A stretch of 32,629 bases of DNA. Source: Rhodospirillaceae bacterium. GTDB taxonomy: Bacteria > Pseudomonadota > Alphaproteobacteria > Rhodospirillales > Casp-alpha2. Of this stretch, positions 15,126 to 23,439 are shown one piece after another. The DNA lies in contig JABIPG010000179.1 in the NCBI GenBank assembly GCA_018698795.1, forward strand, positions 1-32,629, in the 5' to 3' direction. Position 1 is the first letter of the stretch, and every line of letters starts with the position of its first letter. Position numbers and translations under genes: made by a program. The notes beneath the pieces are model-generated. The model saw nothing but the letters and a program-made list of their open reading frames with translations, had not been told where the DNA came from and searched no databases.

Positions 15126-16025
15126 CTACTCGGCTTCGCGCAACGCACCGAGACGCTGCAAGGTTGCCTTGAGTTCGGCGCGGCCATCCGAAGACAGCGG
15201 CGCCTGGGGAAGCAATGGCGCACCAACCTCATAGCCCTGAAGCTCTAATCCACCTTTGATACAGGCCGCGAGATTGTATTTGGCGAACGACTGGTTCAGC
15301 GCCCACAAATCTCTTTGTGCGGTCATGGCCTCGGCCCATTCACCACGCTTGCACTGTTCGTAAAGCGCAACGCTTTGAGATGGGATAAGGCAGGCAGGAC
15401 CGGCCATCCAACCAACGCCGCCGATCAGCATGACGCAGGCGGGAATATGGGCCGACGCGGAAAACACCTGCATCCGGTCACCAACAAGATTAATGATCGA
15501 AAGCAGGCGTCCGGTGTTGCTGGATGCATCCTTGATGTAGCCAATGTTATCGATCGCCGCGAGCCGGTTGATCGTTGGCAGCGAGAGGTCGCTACGTTGA
15601 AAATTCGGATTCGTGTAGAGGACAACCGGCAAAGAGACAGACTCGGCAATCGCTCTGAAATAGTCGTAGACGCCATCGTCATTGACTGGGAAATATGCCT
15701 CCATAATCGCGAGAATGCCGTCGCAGCCGATATCCTCGAACGCACGAGCCTGGCGCTCCGCCTCAACAATCGTCGTCGCCGCCACGCCGGCAACCACCGG
15801 CACTCGCCCTGCGGCGGCCTCCACAACCGTCTCAACGATGCTCCGTTTTTGCTCCCACGTGAGATACGCGAACTCCCCCGTCGAGCCGAGAGGCGTCAAG
15901 CCATGAACACCGGCCTCGATGAGATCTTCGCACAACTGCGCCAAAACGTCTGTCATCACCTCTCCACTATCGTGAATCGGTGAAACGAGATAAGGGAAAA
16001 CCCCGTGATATGATTCTTGTTTCAT
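15126..16025 (-). CDS. dihydrodipicolinate synthase family protein (DapA-like class I aldolase)
   Basis: This 299-residue protein is a class I aldolase of the DHDPS/N-acetylneuraminate lyase family, which uses pyruvate or related keto acids through a Schiff base. The motifs are [15 protein letters not shown] (catalytic loop, with Ser-Thr where DapA has Thr-Thr), [10 protein letters not shown] with the catalytic tyrosine, and [10 protein letters not shown] with the Schiff-base lysine. It is probably not lysine-pathway DapA, because its neighbours are catabolic. It starts 76 bases after the molybdopterin-subunit gene on the same strand and may be the last gene of that operon. A sugar-acid or hydroxy-keto-acid aldolase or dehydratase is the likely activity; the exact substrate is unknown. 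Confidence 0.9.
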   Translation of the reverse strand: MKQESYHGVFPYLVSPIHDSGEVMTDVLAQLCEDLIEAGVHGLTPLGSTGEFAYLTWEQKRSIVETVVEAAAGRVPVVAGVAATTIVEAERQARAFEDIGCDGILAIMEAYFPVNDDGVYDYFRAIAESVSLPVVLYTNPNFQRSDLSLPTINRLAAIDNIGYIKDASSNTGRLLSIINLVGDRMQVFSASAHIPACVMLIGGVGWMAGPACLIPSQSVALYEQCKRGEWAEAMTAQRDLWALNQSFAKYNLAACIKGGLELQGYEVGAPLLPQAPLSSDGRAELKATLQRLGALREAE

Positions 16026-16101
16026 GACCTCACAAAAAGCTGGATGGCGACGACGGAACAGTACTCCAATAGCAGTGTTTCACTCGCTGATATGAAAAGC
16101 T

Positions 16102-18375
16102 TCACCCCCTCTGCATCGCCTTCAACACCTTGGGCGGACTGAACGGCAGGGAGCCCATTTTTTTGCCGATGGCGTTTTCCACCGCGTTGGCGACCGCTGC
16201 CGGTGCCGGCACTAGGCAAGGCTCGCCCACGCCGCGCACGCCGTAGGGGTGGTTCGGGTTCGGCACCTCAATCATCACGGTGTCGATCATCGGCACGTCG
16301 GAAGCTACCGGCATGCGGTAGTCCAAAAAGCCGTTGTTTTGCAGCCGCCCGTCTTCGCCGTAAACGTATTCCTCGTTCAAGGCCCAGCCGATGCCCTGCA
16401 CGGCGCCGCCCTGCATTTGGCCTTCGACGTAGTCTGGCGAGATGGCGCGGCCGACGTCTTGCACCACGGTGTAGCGCAAGGGCTTGACGAAACCGGTTTC
16501 GGGATCGACCTCGACATCCACCAGCTGCGCCGAGAACGCAGCCCCCGCGCCGCCGGCGTTGATCTCGGAGTGTCCCGCGATAGCGCCGCCCATCTTGGTG
16601 GCCATGCCGGCCAATTCCTTGAGGGTCAGGGGGGGTAGGTCGTGACTGTCGGCGGCAATGGCCTGACCGCTATCCCAGCGCACATCTTCGCCTGGGATAT
16701 CCCATTTTTTGGCGGCCAACGCACACAATTTTTCCATAATCTCGCGCACGCAGTTGATTACGGCCATGCCGGTGGCGAAGGTGGTGCGACTGCCGGCCGT
16801 GAGATGGCTGTAGCCCAACGAACCGGTATCGGCGACGATGGGTTTGACGGCCTCGATATCGATACCCATTTCCTCAGCCGCCATGGCGCGCATGGATGAC
16901 CGAGAGCCGCCGATATCGGGGTTGCCGGTGGCGACCGACAGGGTGCCGTCATCTTGCAGATTAACGCTGGCGCTGCTCAAGCCGCCGCCGTGCATCCAAT
17001 ACCCGAGCGCAAAACCGCGGCCTTGGTTAGGGCCTAGGGGTGCCGCATAGTGCGGGTGATTTTTCGCCGCTTCGAGTACCTCATTGAGCCCGATACGGCC
17101 GTACTTGGTACCCATCAGGCTTTCGCCACCGTCCTGAACCGCGTTCTTGGCGCGCAGATCGATGGGGTCCATGCCGATCTTCTCAGCCAATTCATTCAAG
17201 GCCATTTCTACCGGATAGGCCGCCATGGGCGCGCCCGGCGCGCGGTAGGCCGCCACCTTAGGGCGGTTCACGCAGACATCGTGGACAGTCACTTTGGCGT
17301 TCTCGATCGTGTAGGATGAGAAGAACGTATCCATCGCACGGCCCGTGGGCGAACCCTTGAACGCGCCCGACTGATGCCAAAGCACGACATCGGCAGCTGT
17401 CACGGTGCCGTCTCTTTTGACGCCGATCTTGATGTGCGAGCGCGACCCCAGCGTCGGGCCCGAAGCGCGGAACAATTCCGAGCGCGACATCACCATACGG
17501 ACGGGGCGGCCAGTCATCTGCGACAACCTGATCGCAACCGGCTCGCCGTAAATAGTGGTTTTGCCGCCAAAACCGCCGCCGATTTCGGATGGTGTCACGC
17601 GCAGCATGGCGATATCCATTTTCAACAGCTTGGCGCACAGCGCGCGGGCGACAAAGGCGCCCTGGGTTGATGTCCAAAGCTCGACGGAGCCGTCCTCCGA
17701 CGCGCTGGCGACGCAGGCGAGCGGTTCGATATAGCCCTGGTGCACGGGCTCGGACGAGAACTCGCGCTCGACGATAACGTCAGCCTCGGCGAAACCTTTT
17801 TCCACGTCGCCGCGCCCGCCGTTGACGGTGCGGAACAGGTTCGACGGTTTTTCGGGCTTCGGATCAACGCCGTAGGTGAACAGGTGTTCGTGCAACACGG
17901 GCGCATCGGGCTTCGCCGCTTCAATGGGGTCGAGCACATGCGCCAGAACTTCGTACTCCACCTCGATCAGCTTCAAGGCCTGCTTGGCGATGGCTTCGGT
18001 GGTGGCGGCAACGGCGGCGACCGCGTGGCCATCATAGAGCACCTTTTCGCGCGCCATGACGTTGCGCGATATATCGTGCAGATCGTTGATGATCGGCGGA
18101 TAGGGCGGCGCCATCTCCGGGTGGTCCGGGATATCGGCACTGGTCACGACGCCTTTGACACCCTTCAAGGCAGCCGCCTTGGAGGTATCGATGGAGAGAA
18201 TTTTGGCATGCGCGTGCGGGCTGCGAAGAACCTTTGCATGCAGCAGGCCGGGCAGTTTCATATCGTCGCCGTAGCGCGCGCGGCCCGTGACCTTATCGAC
18301 ACCGTCGGGGCGGCGGGTAACCTTGCCGACCCATTTGTAATTCGAGCCCGAACGGCCCCGGCTTTCCTCGTTCAT
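16102..18375 (-). CDS. xanthine dehydrogenase family protein, molybdopterin-binding large subunit
   Basis: This 757-residue protein is the molybdenum-cofactor subunit of a three-subunit hydroxylase (CoxL/XdhB type) that hydroxylates an aromatic or aldehyde-type substrate. It shows GRARYGDDMKLPGLLHAKVLRSPHAHA at the N-terminus, then GGGFGGKTTIYGEP and AYRAPGAPMAAYPVEMALNELA. GNPDIGGSRSSM follows, and VRGVGEPCLVPAPAAVANAV holds the catalytic glutamate. The active-site loop AYRAPG is neither the AYRCSFR of form I CO dehydrogenase nor the AYRGAGR of form II, so it is not a CO dehydrogenase. It overlaps the [2Fe-2S] gene by four bases (ATGA). The substrate is unknown. Adjacent acyl-CoA dehydrogenase and aldolase genes suggest catabolism of a ring or CoA-linked compound. 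Confidence 0.93.
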   Translation of the reverse strand: MNEESRGRSGSNYKWVGKVTRRPDGVDKVTGRARYGDDMKLPGLLHAKVLRSPHAHAKILSIDTSKAAALKGVKGVVTSADIPDHPEMAPPYPPIINDLHDISRNVMAREKVLYDGHAVAAVAATTEAIAKQALKLIEVEYEVLAHVLDPIEAAKPDAPVLHEHLFTYGVDPKPEKPSNLFRTVNGGRGDVEKGFAEADVIVEREFSSEPVHQGYIEPLACVASASEDGSVELWTSTQGAFVARALCAKLLKMDIAMLRVTPSEIGGGFGGKTTIYGEPVAIRLSQMTGRPVRMVMSRSELFRASGPTLGSRSHIKIGVKRDGTVTAADVVLWHQSGAFKGSPTGRAMDTFFSSYTIENAKVTVHDVCVNRPKVAAYRAPGAPMAAYPVEMALNELAEKIGMDPIDLRAKNAVQDGGESLMGTKYGRIGLNEVLEAAKNHPHYAAPLGPNQGRGFALGYWMHGGGLSSASVNLQDDGTLSVATGNPDIGGSRSSMRAMAAEEMGIDIEAVKPIVADTGSLGYSHLTAGSRTTFATGMAVINCVREIMEKLCALAAKKWDIPGEDVRWDSGQAIAADSHDLPPLTLKELAGMATKMGGAIAGHSEINAGGAGAAFSAQLVDVEVDPETGFVKPLRYTVVQDVGRAISPDYVEGQMQGGAVQGIGWALNEEYVYGEDGRLQNNGFLDYRMPVASDVPMIDTVMIEVPNPNHPYGVRGVGEPCLVPAPAAVANAVENAIGKKMGSLPFSPPKVLKAMQRG

Positions 18376-18854
18376 GATGCGCTCCCTCTCATCTCAGCGG
18401 CCGCATCCATGACGGCGCGGATGATTTTGTCATAGCCCGTGCAGCGGCACAGGTTGCCGGCCAGGGCGAACCGCACTTCGGTTTCCGTCGGATCCGGGTT
18501 TTTTTCCAGAAAAGCCTTGGCCATATTCAAAATACCCGGCGTACACACGCCGCATTGCAGCGCCGCATGGTCCAGGAATTTCTGCTGCAAGGGATGCAGC
18601 GCGTTGCCATCCGACATGCCCTCAATGGTTTGGATATCCGCGCCTTCGAGCTCGGCGCCCAGCACCAGGCAGGCATTCACCGGCCGGCCATTGAAGATAA
18701 CAGTGCAGGCCCCACAATCGCCGGTGCCGCAACCGTTCTTGGTGCCGGTCAGGTAAAGTTCATCGCGCAAAACATCGAGCAGCGTCTGGTCCGTACGGCA
18801 GGTGAAATCCACTTCGTCACCGTTGACGGTGGCGGTTATGACATGTTTGGGCAT
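18372..18854 (-). CDS. [2Fe-2S]-binding small subunit of molybdenum hydroxylase
   Basis: This 160-residue protein carries the two [2Fe-2S] clusters that pass electrons from the molybdenum site to FAD. The N-terminal plant-ferredoxin-like cluster motif is GCGTGDCGACTV with a later C in VNACL. The C-terminal four-helix cluster motif is QCGVCTPG followed by LCRCTGYDKI. Length and cysteine pattern are canonical. It overlaps the FAD-subunit stop by one base (TAATG) and the large-subunit start by four. This gives a tight medium-small-large (coxMSL-like) order with translational coupling across all three. Confidence 0.96.
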   Translation of the reverse strand: MPKHVITATVNGDEVDFTCRTDQTLLDVLRDELYLTGTKNGCGTGDCGACTVIFNGRPVNACLVLGAELEGADIQTIEGMSDGNALHPLQQKFLDHAALQCGVCTPGILNMAKAFLEKNPDPTETEVRFALAGNLCRCTGYDKIIRAVMDAAAEMRGSAS

Positions 18855-19720
18855 TAGTTGTTCTCCGCTCGTTGCCAGGCGATAGCCGCCGCGCGCCGGG
18901 CCAGGACACCCGCCACGTTTGTGCGGAACTCAGCCGTGCCGCGTTTGTCGTCGATGGGTGAGCACGCCGCACTCGCAGCTTCCGCCAACGCATTCAGGGT
19001 CGCATCGTCAAGCTTGTTGCCGACTAGCACGCTTGATGCCGCTTCGACCAATTTCACCGTCGGTCCGACCGCGCCCAGCGCCAGCCGAGCCGCCGCACAG
19101 GTGCCGTCAGCGTTCAGCGTCACCGAGACCCCAGCACCGACCACGGCGATATCCATTTCGGTCCTTGGGATGAAGCGCAGATACGCATCGCCCGAACGCG
19201 CCGGCGGTATCGGCAGCACGATTGCCGTCACCAATTCACCGCGCACCAAAGACGTTTGTCCCGGTCCGGTCATCAAATCCGCAATGGCCACTTCGCGCGC
19301 ACCGTCCGGGCCGACAATGGCCGCCTTGGCGTCTGCTGCAAGCATGGCGGGCACGCTGTCGGCGGCGGGCGATGCATTGCACAAATTGCCGCCGATGGTG
19401 GCGCGGCCCTGCACCTGGTCGGAACCAATCAAGTTGACGGCCTCGACGATGCCCGGCCAGATGGCCTTCAATTCATCATGCTCGCCCAGTTCTGCGCCAG
19501 TGACGGCAGCGCCGATGCGCACGCTGTCGGCGCCGATGGCGATTTCGCGCACCTCTTTGATCCGCTTGATATCGACCAGGAGACCGGGCTCACGCAGGTC
19601 TTCCTTCAATTGGACCAACAGGTCCGTGCCGCCGGCAAATACCCGTGCGGTCTCATCGTCCGCCAGCAGCCCAACGACCGCCTCCAGGGTTTCCGGGGCT
19701 TGGTAATTCAATTCGCTCAC
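18854..19720 (-). CDS. FAD-binding medium subunit of molybdenum hydroxylase
   Basis: This 288-residue protein is the flavin subunit (CoxM-like) of the same hydroxylase. I chose the GTG at 19720 because GGGAG lies ten bases upstream and the product then begins SELNYQAPETLEA, as CoxM proteins do. An upstream start at 19762 would add 14 atypical residues. The FAD-binding motifs are VFAGGTDLLVQLK and RATIGGNLCNASPAADS. The C-terminal CO_deh_flav_C-like domain runs from about residue 175 to the end. It is the first of the three subunit genes and lies about 130 bases after the acyl-CoA dehydrogenase gene on the same strand. Confidence 0.94.
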   Translation of the reverse strand: MSELNYQAPETLEAVVGLLADDETARVFAGGTDLLVQLKEDLREPGLLVDIKRIKEVREIAIGADSVRIGAAVTGAELGEHDELKAIWPGIVEAVNLIGSDQVQGRATIGGNLCNASPAADSVPAMLAADAKAAIVGPDGAREVAIADLMTGPGQTSLVRGELVTAIVLPIPPARSGDAYLRFIPRTEMDIAVVGAGVSVTLNADGTCAAARLALGAVGPTVKLVEAASSVLVGNKLDDATLNALAEAASAACSPIDDKRGTAEFRTNVAGVLARRAAAIAWQRAENN

Positions 19721-19813
19721 GATTTGGGGCACTCCCGCTGCTGCAATCCCGACAAACGCCAAGCTTAGCCAACCCCCTTAGGCGAAGAAAGCCCCCCTTT
19801 GGCCAAAGTCACA

Positions 19814-19860
19814 TGAATTTACGGCTCAGAGCCGCTTGAATTTACGGGTCAAAGTCTCTT
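19814..19860. repeat. 23-bp imperfect tandem duplication across the acyl-CoA dehydrogenase stop codon
   Basis: The stretches 19814-19836 and 19837-19859 agree in 19 of 23 positions. On the minus strand the first copy contains the last codons AGA-CTT-TGA. The second copy, shifted by one frame, reads AAG-CGG-CTC-TGA, also Lys-Arg-Leu-stop. It lies in the spacer before the FAD-subunit gene. Confidence 0.8.
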
Positions 19861-20994
19861 GGCAACTTCTTCCAGCATAACTTCCGATGCACCACCGCCG
19901 ATGGTCTGCACGCGGGCGTCGCGGACCATGCGTTCGATCGTGGCCTCGCGCATGTAGCCGAAACCGCCATGGAATTGCTGGCAGTCGTACATGACGCGAT
20001 TCACCAGATCGCCGCAGTAGGCCTTCACCATGGAAACCTCCTTCACACAGTCCACGCCCTGCGCATCCAACCAAGCTGCGTGATAAACCAGCTGCCGGCC
20101 GGCCTCGACCTCACCCTGCAGCCGCGCCAGGCGCTGGCGGATGGCTTGCTTGTCCCAAAGCGGCGCACCGAACGCCTTGCGCCCCTTGACGTATTCGAGC
20201 GTCAGATCGATGGCTGTTTGCGCCTCGCCCATGGCCATGGCGCCGATCACGGTGCGCTCGTTTTGGAAGTTGTTCATGATCGCGTAGAAGCCGCGATTAA
20301 CCTCACCCAAGACGTTTTCCTCGGGCACGCGGACATTATCGAACACCAACTCCGCCGTGTCGGAGCAGCGCCAGCCCATTTTGTCCAGCGCGCGCCCGAC
20401 GGAAAACCCGGGCGTCCCCTTCTCGACGATGAACATCGTGATGCCGCGTGACCCCTTGACGTCGGGATCGGTGCGCGCCGCGACGAAATAGAGATCGCCA
20501 TACACGCCGTTGGTGATGAACATTTTCGCGCCATTGATCACCCAGTCGTTGCCGTCCTTCACGGCGCGCGTCTTAAGATTGGCTACGTCGGAACCGACAT
20601 CGGGCTCGGTCACGGCGACAGCGGTGATCAGATTACCCTTGATGACATCCGGTAAATATTTGGCCTGCTGCGCCTCATTTCCCGCATTCGCCAAATGCGG
20701 TGATGCCATGTCGGTGTGTACTAACACCGTGACGGCAAATCCAGAGAACGTCGAACGGCCCAACTCCTCGGCCAAGACGACGGTCGCCAGCGTATCGAGT
20801 TCGGATCCGCCATACTGTTCCGGGTAGCGAATGCCGAAGAACCCAAGCTCGCCCATTTCCCTGAGCACGTCCCTCGGCACCATGCCGTCGGCCTCCCAGG
20901 CCTCACCATGGGGCATGACCTTTTCAGCGACGAAGCGCTTGATTTGGTCGCGCAGCATTTCGAGTTCTTCGGAAAAATAGAGGCTTTGATGCAT
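19849..20994 (-). CDS. acyl-CoA dehydrogenase family protein
   Basis: This 381-residue flavoprotein matches the acyl-CoA dehydrogenase family, which oxidises acyl-CoA thioesters to the 2,3-enoyl form. The ATG at 20994 follows AGGAG at eight bases. Landmarks are LGFFGIRYPEQYGG, the FAD/substrate strand ITAVAVTEPDVGSDVANLKTRA, NDWVINGAKMFITNG, and the C-terminal QQFHGGFGYMREATIERMVRDAR. Where short- and medium-chain enzymes carry the catalytic Glu (EGT), this one reads GGGASEVM. That is usual for long-chain or isovaleryl-type members that place the base elsewhere. It probably starts the operon of the molybdenum hydroxylase. Substrate chain length or branching is not known. Confidence 0.94.
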   Translation of the reverse strand: MHQSLYFSEELEMLRDQIKRFVAEKVMPHGEAWEADGMVPRDVLREMGELGFFGIRYPEQYGGSELDTLATVVLAEELGRSTFSGFAVTVLVHTDMASPHLANAGNEAQQAKYLPDVIKGNLITAVAVTEPDVGSDVANLKTRAVKDGNDWVINGAKMFITNGVYGDLYFVAARTDPDVKGSRGITMFIVEKGTPGFSVGRALDKMGWRCSDTAELVFDNVRVPEENVLGEVNRGFYAIMNNFQNERTVIGAMAMGEAQTAIDLTLEYVKGRKAFGAPLWDKQAIRQRLARLQGEVEAGRQLVYHAAWLDAQGVDCVKEVSMVKAYCGDLVNRVMYDCQQFHGGFGYMREATIERMVRDARVQTIGGGASEVMLEEVAKRL

Positions 20995-21117
20995 GGCTTG
21001 GCTCCTGGCAATGTGTCGCCCCATCGTCACCAGAACGGCGTGAACGTCAACCGTTGAACAGCGTCTCCATGAAGCCGTAAAACCACGCGCGAGGCATTAC
21101 ATCATACGCTTTTGAAG

Positions 21118-21648
21118 CTATTCGTGATGCGGATAGAACGACATCGGACTGTAGACGACACGGCAAGCCTCATCGTCGGCCTTGCGAAAAGGCAGAAAGA
21201 TGGCTTCGTAGTCCAAGTGGTCGCGGCGGTCGTTCCAGGACATGGATTTCTGACAATAATTGGGAAGCCGCTGTTTGACGCATTTCAGAATGCGCACATG
21301 AATATCGCGCACGTTGACCTCGGGGATCAGCTCAAACAGATCGCCGCTGGTTCGCTCGAGGTTGAGATATTTGCGGCTTTGCTCTCCGATGAATTTGGTG
21401 TGCACCTCGTCACCATTCAATTCATACAGAAAGCACCGCCCAGCGAGCCTTGGAAACTCCATGGCGAAGGTCATATCCCAGACCGGGATATCATCGTCTT
21501 GATCACACATCGCCTGCCAACGCAGTACCATTTCGCGCAGTTCTACGTCCCTGATCGCATCAAGATCAAGGAGAGGCAACTGCTCGTGAAAAATTAACGG
21601 CAGGTCACGCTCGCCTATGTGTCCCAATTGTCCCATGGTTAGGTTCAT
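21118..21648 (-). CDS. PAS_5-like domain protein
   Basis: This 176-residue cytoplasmic protein resembles the alphaproteobacterial PAS_5 (DUF1488-unrelated) single-domain proteins. The pattern is an N-terminal helix (LREMVLRWQAMC), a strand with WDMTFAMEFPRLAGRCFLYEL, then TKFIGEQSRKYLNLERTSGDL. A late IFLPFRKADDEACRVVYS follows, placed like the closing PAS strands. It has no effector domain, so the partner or output is unknown. It carries five cysteines, though not in a haem or zinc motif that I recognise. It has no obvious operon partner: the upstream gene is 270 bases away across a structured region. The PAS assignment is by eye and moderately sure. Confidence 0.7.
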   Translation of the reverse strand: MNLTMGQLGHIGERDLPLIFHEQLPLLDLDAIRDVELREMVLRWQAMCDQDDDIPVWDMTFAMEFPRLAGRCFLYELNGDEVHTKFIGEQSRKYLNLERTSGDLFELIPEVNVRDIHVRILKCVKQRLPNYCQKSMSWNDRRDHLDYEAIFLPFRKADDEACRVVYSPMSFYPHHE

Positions 21649-21921
21649 ACCACTACAGCTCGGTCAAGAAAACATCGACGAGCCCATCACCAAACAAAGA
21701 TGCCGGCCCTTTCGGGCCGGCAAGTTTGACAGGGAGGATGTAAGGAACGCGGGGAGTTGGGGGGAGGATACTCAGGGAGGTGCGCTCCTTACAATTATAA
21801 TAATAGCCCTTTTTGCTGAAGAAACAGTGACGTCGGTCACACAAGGTCATTTTTAATTTTATTGTTTTTCAATAGGTTAACTATTTACCTTCAGGAATCT
21901 GCAAGTTTCGGCAGCAAATCC
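21649..21921. other. structured intergenic region between PAS and amidohydrolase genes
   Basis: No convincing gene lies in these 273 bases. A perfect 8-bp hairpin, GCCGGCCC / GGGCCGGC (21702-21721), is followed leftward by a loose T-rich stretch and could terminate leftward transcription. Further right, TGTAAGGAACGC (21739-21750) pairs with GCGCTCCTTACA (21782-21793) around a 31-base loop that is G-rich on the plus strand. A TATAAT -10-like element (21794-21799, minus) and a GTGAC-GTCG-GTCAC palindrome (21827-21840) follow, then an AT-rich stretch up to the amidohydrolase stop. Confidence 0.55.
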
Positions 21922-23361
21922 TCATTCGAACCAATGTCGGGGCTCCACATATCGCGCTTCCATGGAAGGCCGAAATTTTTCCATCAACTGGCGGTTGGTA
22001 TCCAACGGCGGTGTATTGGTGTCCGGGATCATCGGCGCGTAGTCGGTTCCCTTGGTCTCGTCGGCGAATGTCGCTTTGGCGTCAGCAATGATGGCAGGAT
22101 CGGTGAAGCAATCGACCAGCGTCGCCGCCAAGGCCCGCGCGCCCACCAGCCCGCCCTTGTGCGCAATGGATGTGGCCAACGCCGCCCCCGCCGACCAGTG
22201 ATGAAACGTGACACCCGGCACATTGGCCGGAAACCACAACCGTCCCATGGGCACCTTCCACGACACATCGCCGCAGTCGTTGGCGGCGGGTATGGATTCA
22301 GATGGGCCATCAAGTGTATCGACCGCCGTTCTCAGCCCCTCCTCAATCGCGCCATTGGCCGCTTGCAAGCGATTGGCGAGATCATGTTCAGCATTGCTCC
22401 ATGCCGGCATGCCGACGGTCTCGATGTTTCGTTGCAGGGCGTGGGCCAGGGCTTCGTTGCCGCGCACCGGCCACACGGCGGTCTTCACGACAACTTCCAG
22501 TTCCGTGTTGGTCATCAGCGCTGCGCCTTCGGCGACCTTGCGGGCGCGCTCGAACAATCCTTTGGCGCCCTCGGCTGTGTGGTCACGGAAAAACCACCAG
22601 ATGGCAGCGCGCGCCGGAATCACGTTGGGCTGGTTACCACCGTCGGTAACAACGCGATGCATATTCATGCCGGGGCTCAGGTGTTCGCGGTATTGCGCCA
22701 TGCCGCTATCCATCAATAAAGCAGCGTCGAGCGCGTTACGCCCCTTCCAGGGCGACATGGCGGCGTGCGCCGTCTCGCCATGAAAGACGAATTCCGCCGA
22801 CACGACGGCGCGCTGTAAGACGCCGTATTCGGTCGAGAAGCGCTCGAGCAGATGCGGATGGAAAGCCACATCGACATCATCGAAATAGCCGTCGCGTACG
22901 TAATAAGGCCTAGCCAGCACCAACTCCTCCGCCGGCGCACCGAAAATTTTCAGCGTTCCCTTGATGCCGTGATCGCGCATTGCACGGCTGACAGCGCGCG
23001 CAGCGGCGACCATGACGGCTGCATTGACGTTATGGCCCTCACAATGACCGGGTGCGCCTGGGATGATCGCCTTGTGTTCGGAAACGCCGGGCAGTTGCGA
23101 ATTGTCCGGCGCGCCGTCGTATTCCGCGTGCACGGCAACCACAGGGCCGCCAGAACCAAAAGTCGCCATGAAACCGGTCGGAAAGCCCGAGATGCCGCGC
23201 TCGACGGTGAACCCGCCGTCCTCCAAAATTTTCGTCAACAGTGCCGCCGAGCGCACTTCCTGCATGGCCGGTTCGCCATACCAAAACAGCGCATCGATGA
23301 CGTCGTTCAGTGCGTCGGTGTTGCGTCCCAAGTATTCGTCGACAAATGCTTTGGCGTCCAT
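21922..23361 (-). CDS. M20 family amidohydrolase (AbgB-like)
   Basis: This 479-residue protein is an M20-type metal amidohydrolase close in size and layout to AbgB, the p-aminobenzoyl-glutamate hydrolase B subunit. I chose the ATG at 23361 because GGGGAGGG precedes it. The metal-site motifs are VAVHAEYDGAPDN (residues 75-87), PGHCEGHN (104-111), GAPAEEL with the catalytic and bridging glutamates, and AFHPH. The dimerisation domain follows (FHGETAHAAMSPWKGRNALDA). In AbgB-like enzymes the third motif reads GHxCGH. Here it is GHCEGH, so the cysteine is one place early and Glu108 occupies its position. The substrate is unknown. It is divergent from the Gfo/Idh/MocA gene. Confidence 0.9.
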   Translation of the reverse strand: MDAKAFVDEYLGRNTDALNDVIDALFWYGEPAMQEVRSAALLTKILEDGGFTVERGISGFPTGFMATFGSGGPVVAVHAEYDGAPDNSQLPGVSEHKAIIPGAPGHCEGHNVNAAVMVAAARAVSRAMRDHGIKGTLKIFGAPAEELVLARPYYVRDGYFDDVDVAFHPHLLERFSTEYGVLQRAVVSAEFVFHGETAHAAMSPWKGRNALDAALLMDSGMAQYREHLSPGMNMHRVVTDGGNQPNVIPARAAIWWFFRDHTAEGAKGLFERARKVAEGAALMTNTELEVVVKTAVWPVRGNEALAHALQRNIETVGMPAWSNAEHDLANRLQAANGAIEEGLRTAVDTLDGPSESIPAANDCGDVSWKVPMGRLWFPANVPGVTFHHWSAGAALATSIAHKGGLVGARALAATLVDCFTDPAIIADAKATFADETKGTDYAPMIPDTNTPPLDTNRQLMEKFRPSMEARYVEPRHWFE

Positions 23362-23439
23362 GGTGCCCTCCCCGCTCTTTATTCGATACGTCTCACACCT
23401 TATGTTTAGCACGGGACGACAAAATCAGGGAGATCCACC

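Noticed and set aside
15126-16025. Lysine-biosynthetic DapA
   Set aside because: The catalytic loop has GSTGE instead of GTTGE and the genomic context is catabolic. Only the family is assigned.
16102-18375. Aerobic carbon monoxide dehydrogenase (CoxL)
   Set aside because: The active-site loop is AYRAPG, not the AYRCSFR of form I or the AYRGAGR of form II.
18858-19706. 282-codon plus-strand frame opposite the FAD subunit
   Set aside because: It is a Ser/Ala/Pro-rich shadow of the coxM-like gene, which has its FAD motifs on the minus strand.
21617-21856. Possible small genes on either strand in the amidohydrolase-PAS gap
   Set aside because: The frames of 65-79 codons run through hairpins and have no ribosome site, and their composition is unlike that of other genes here.
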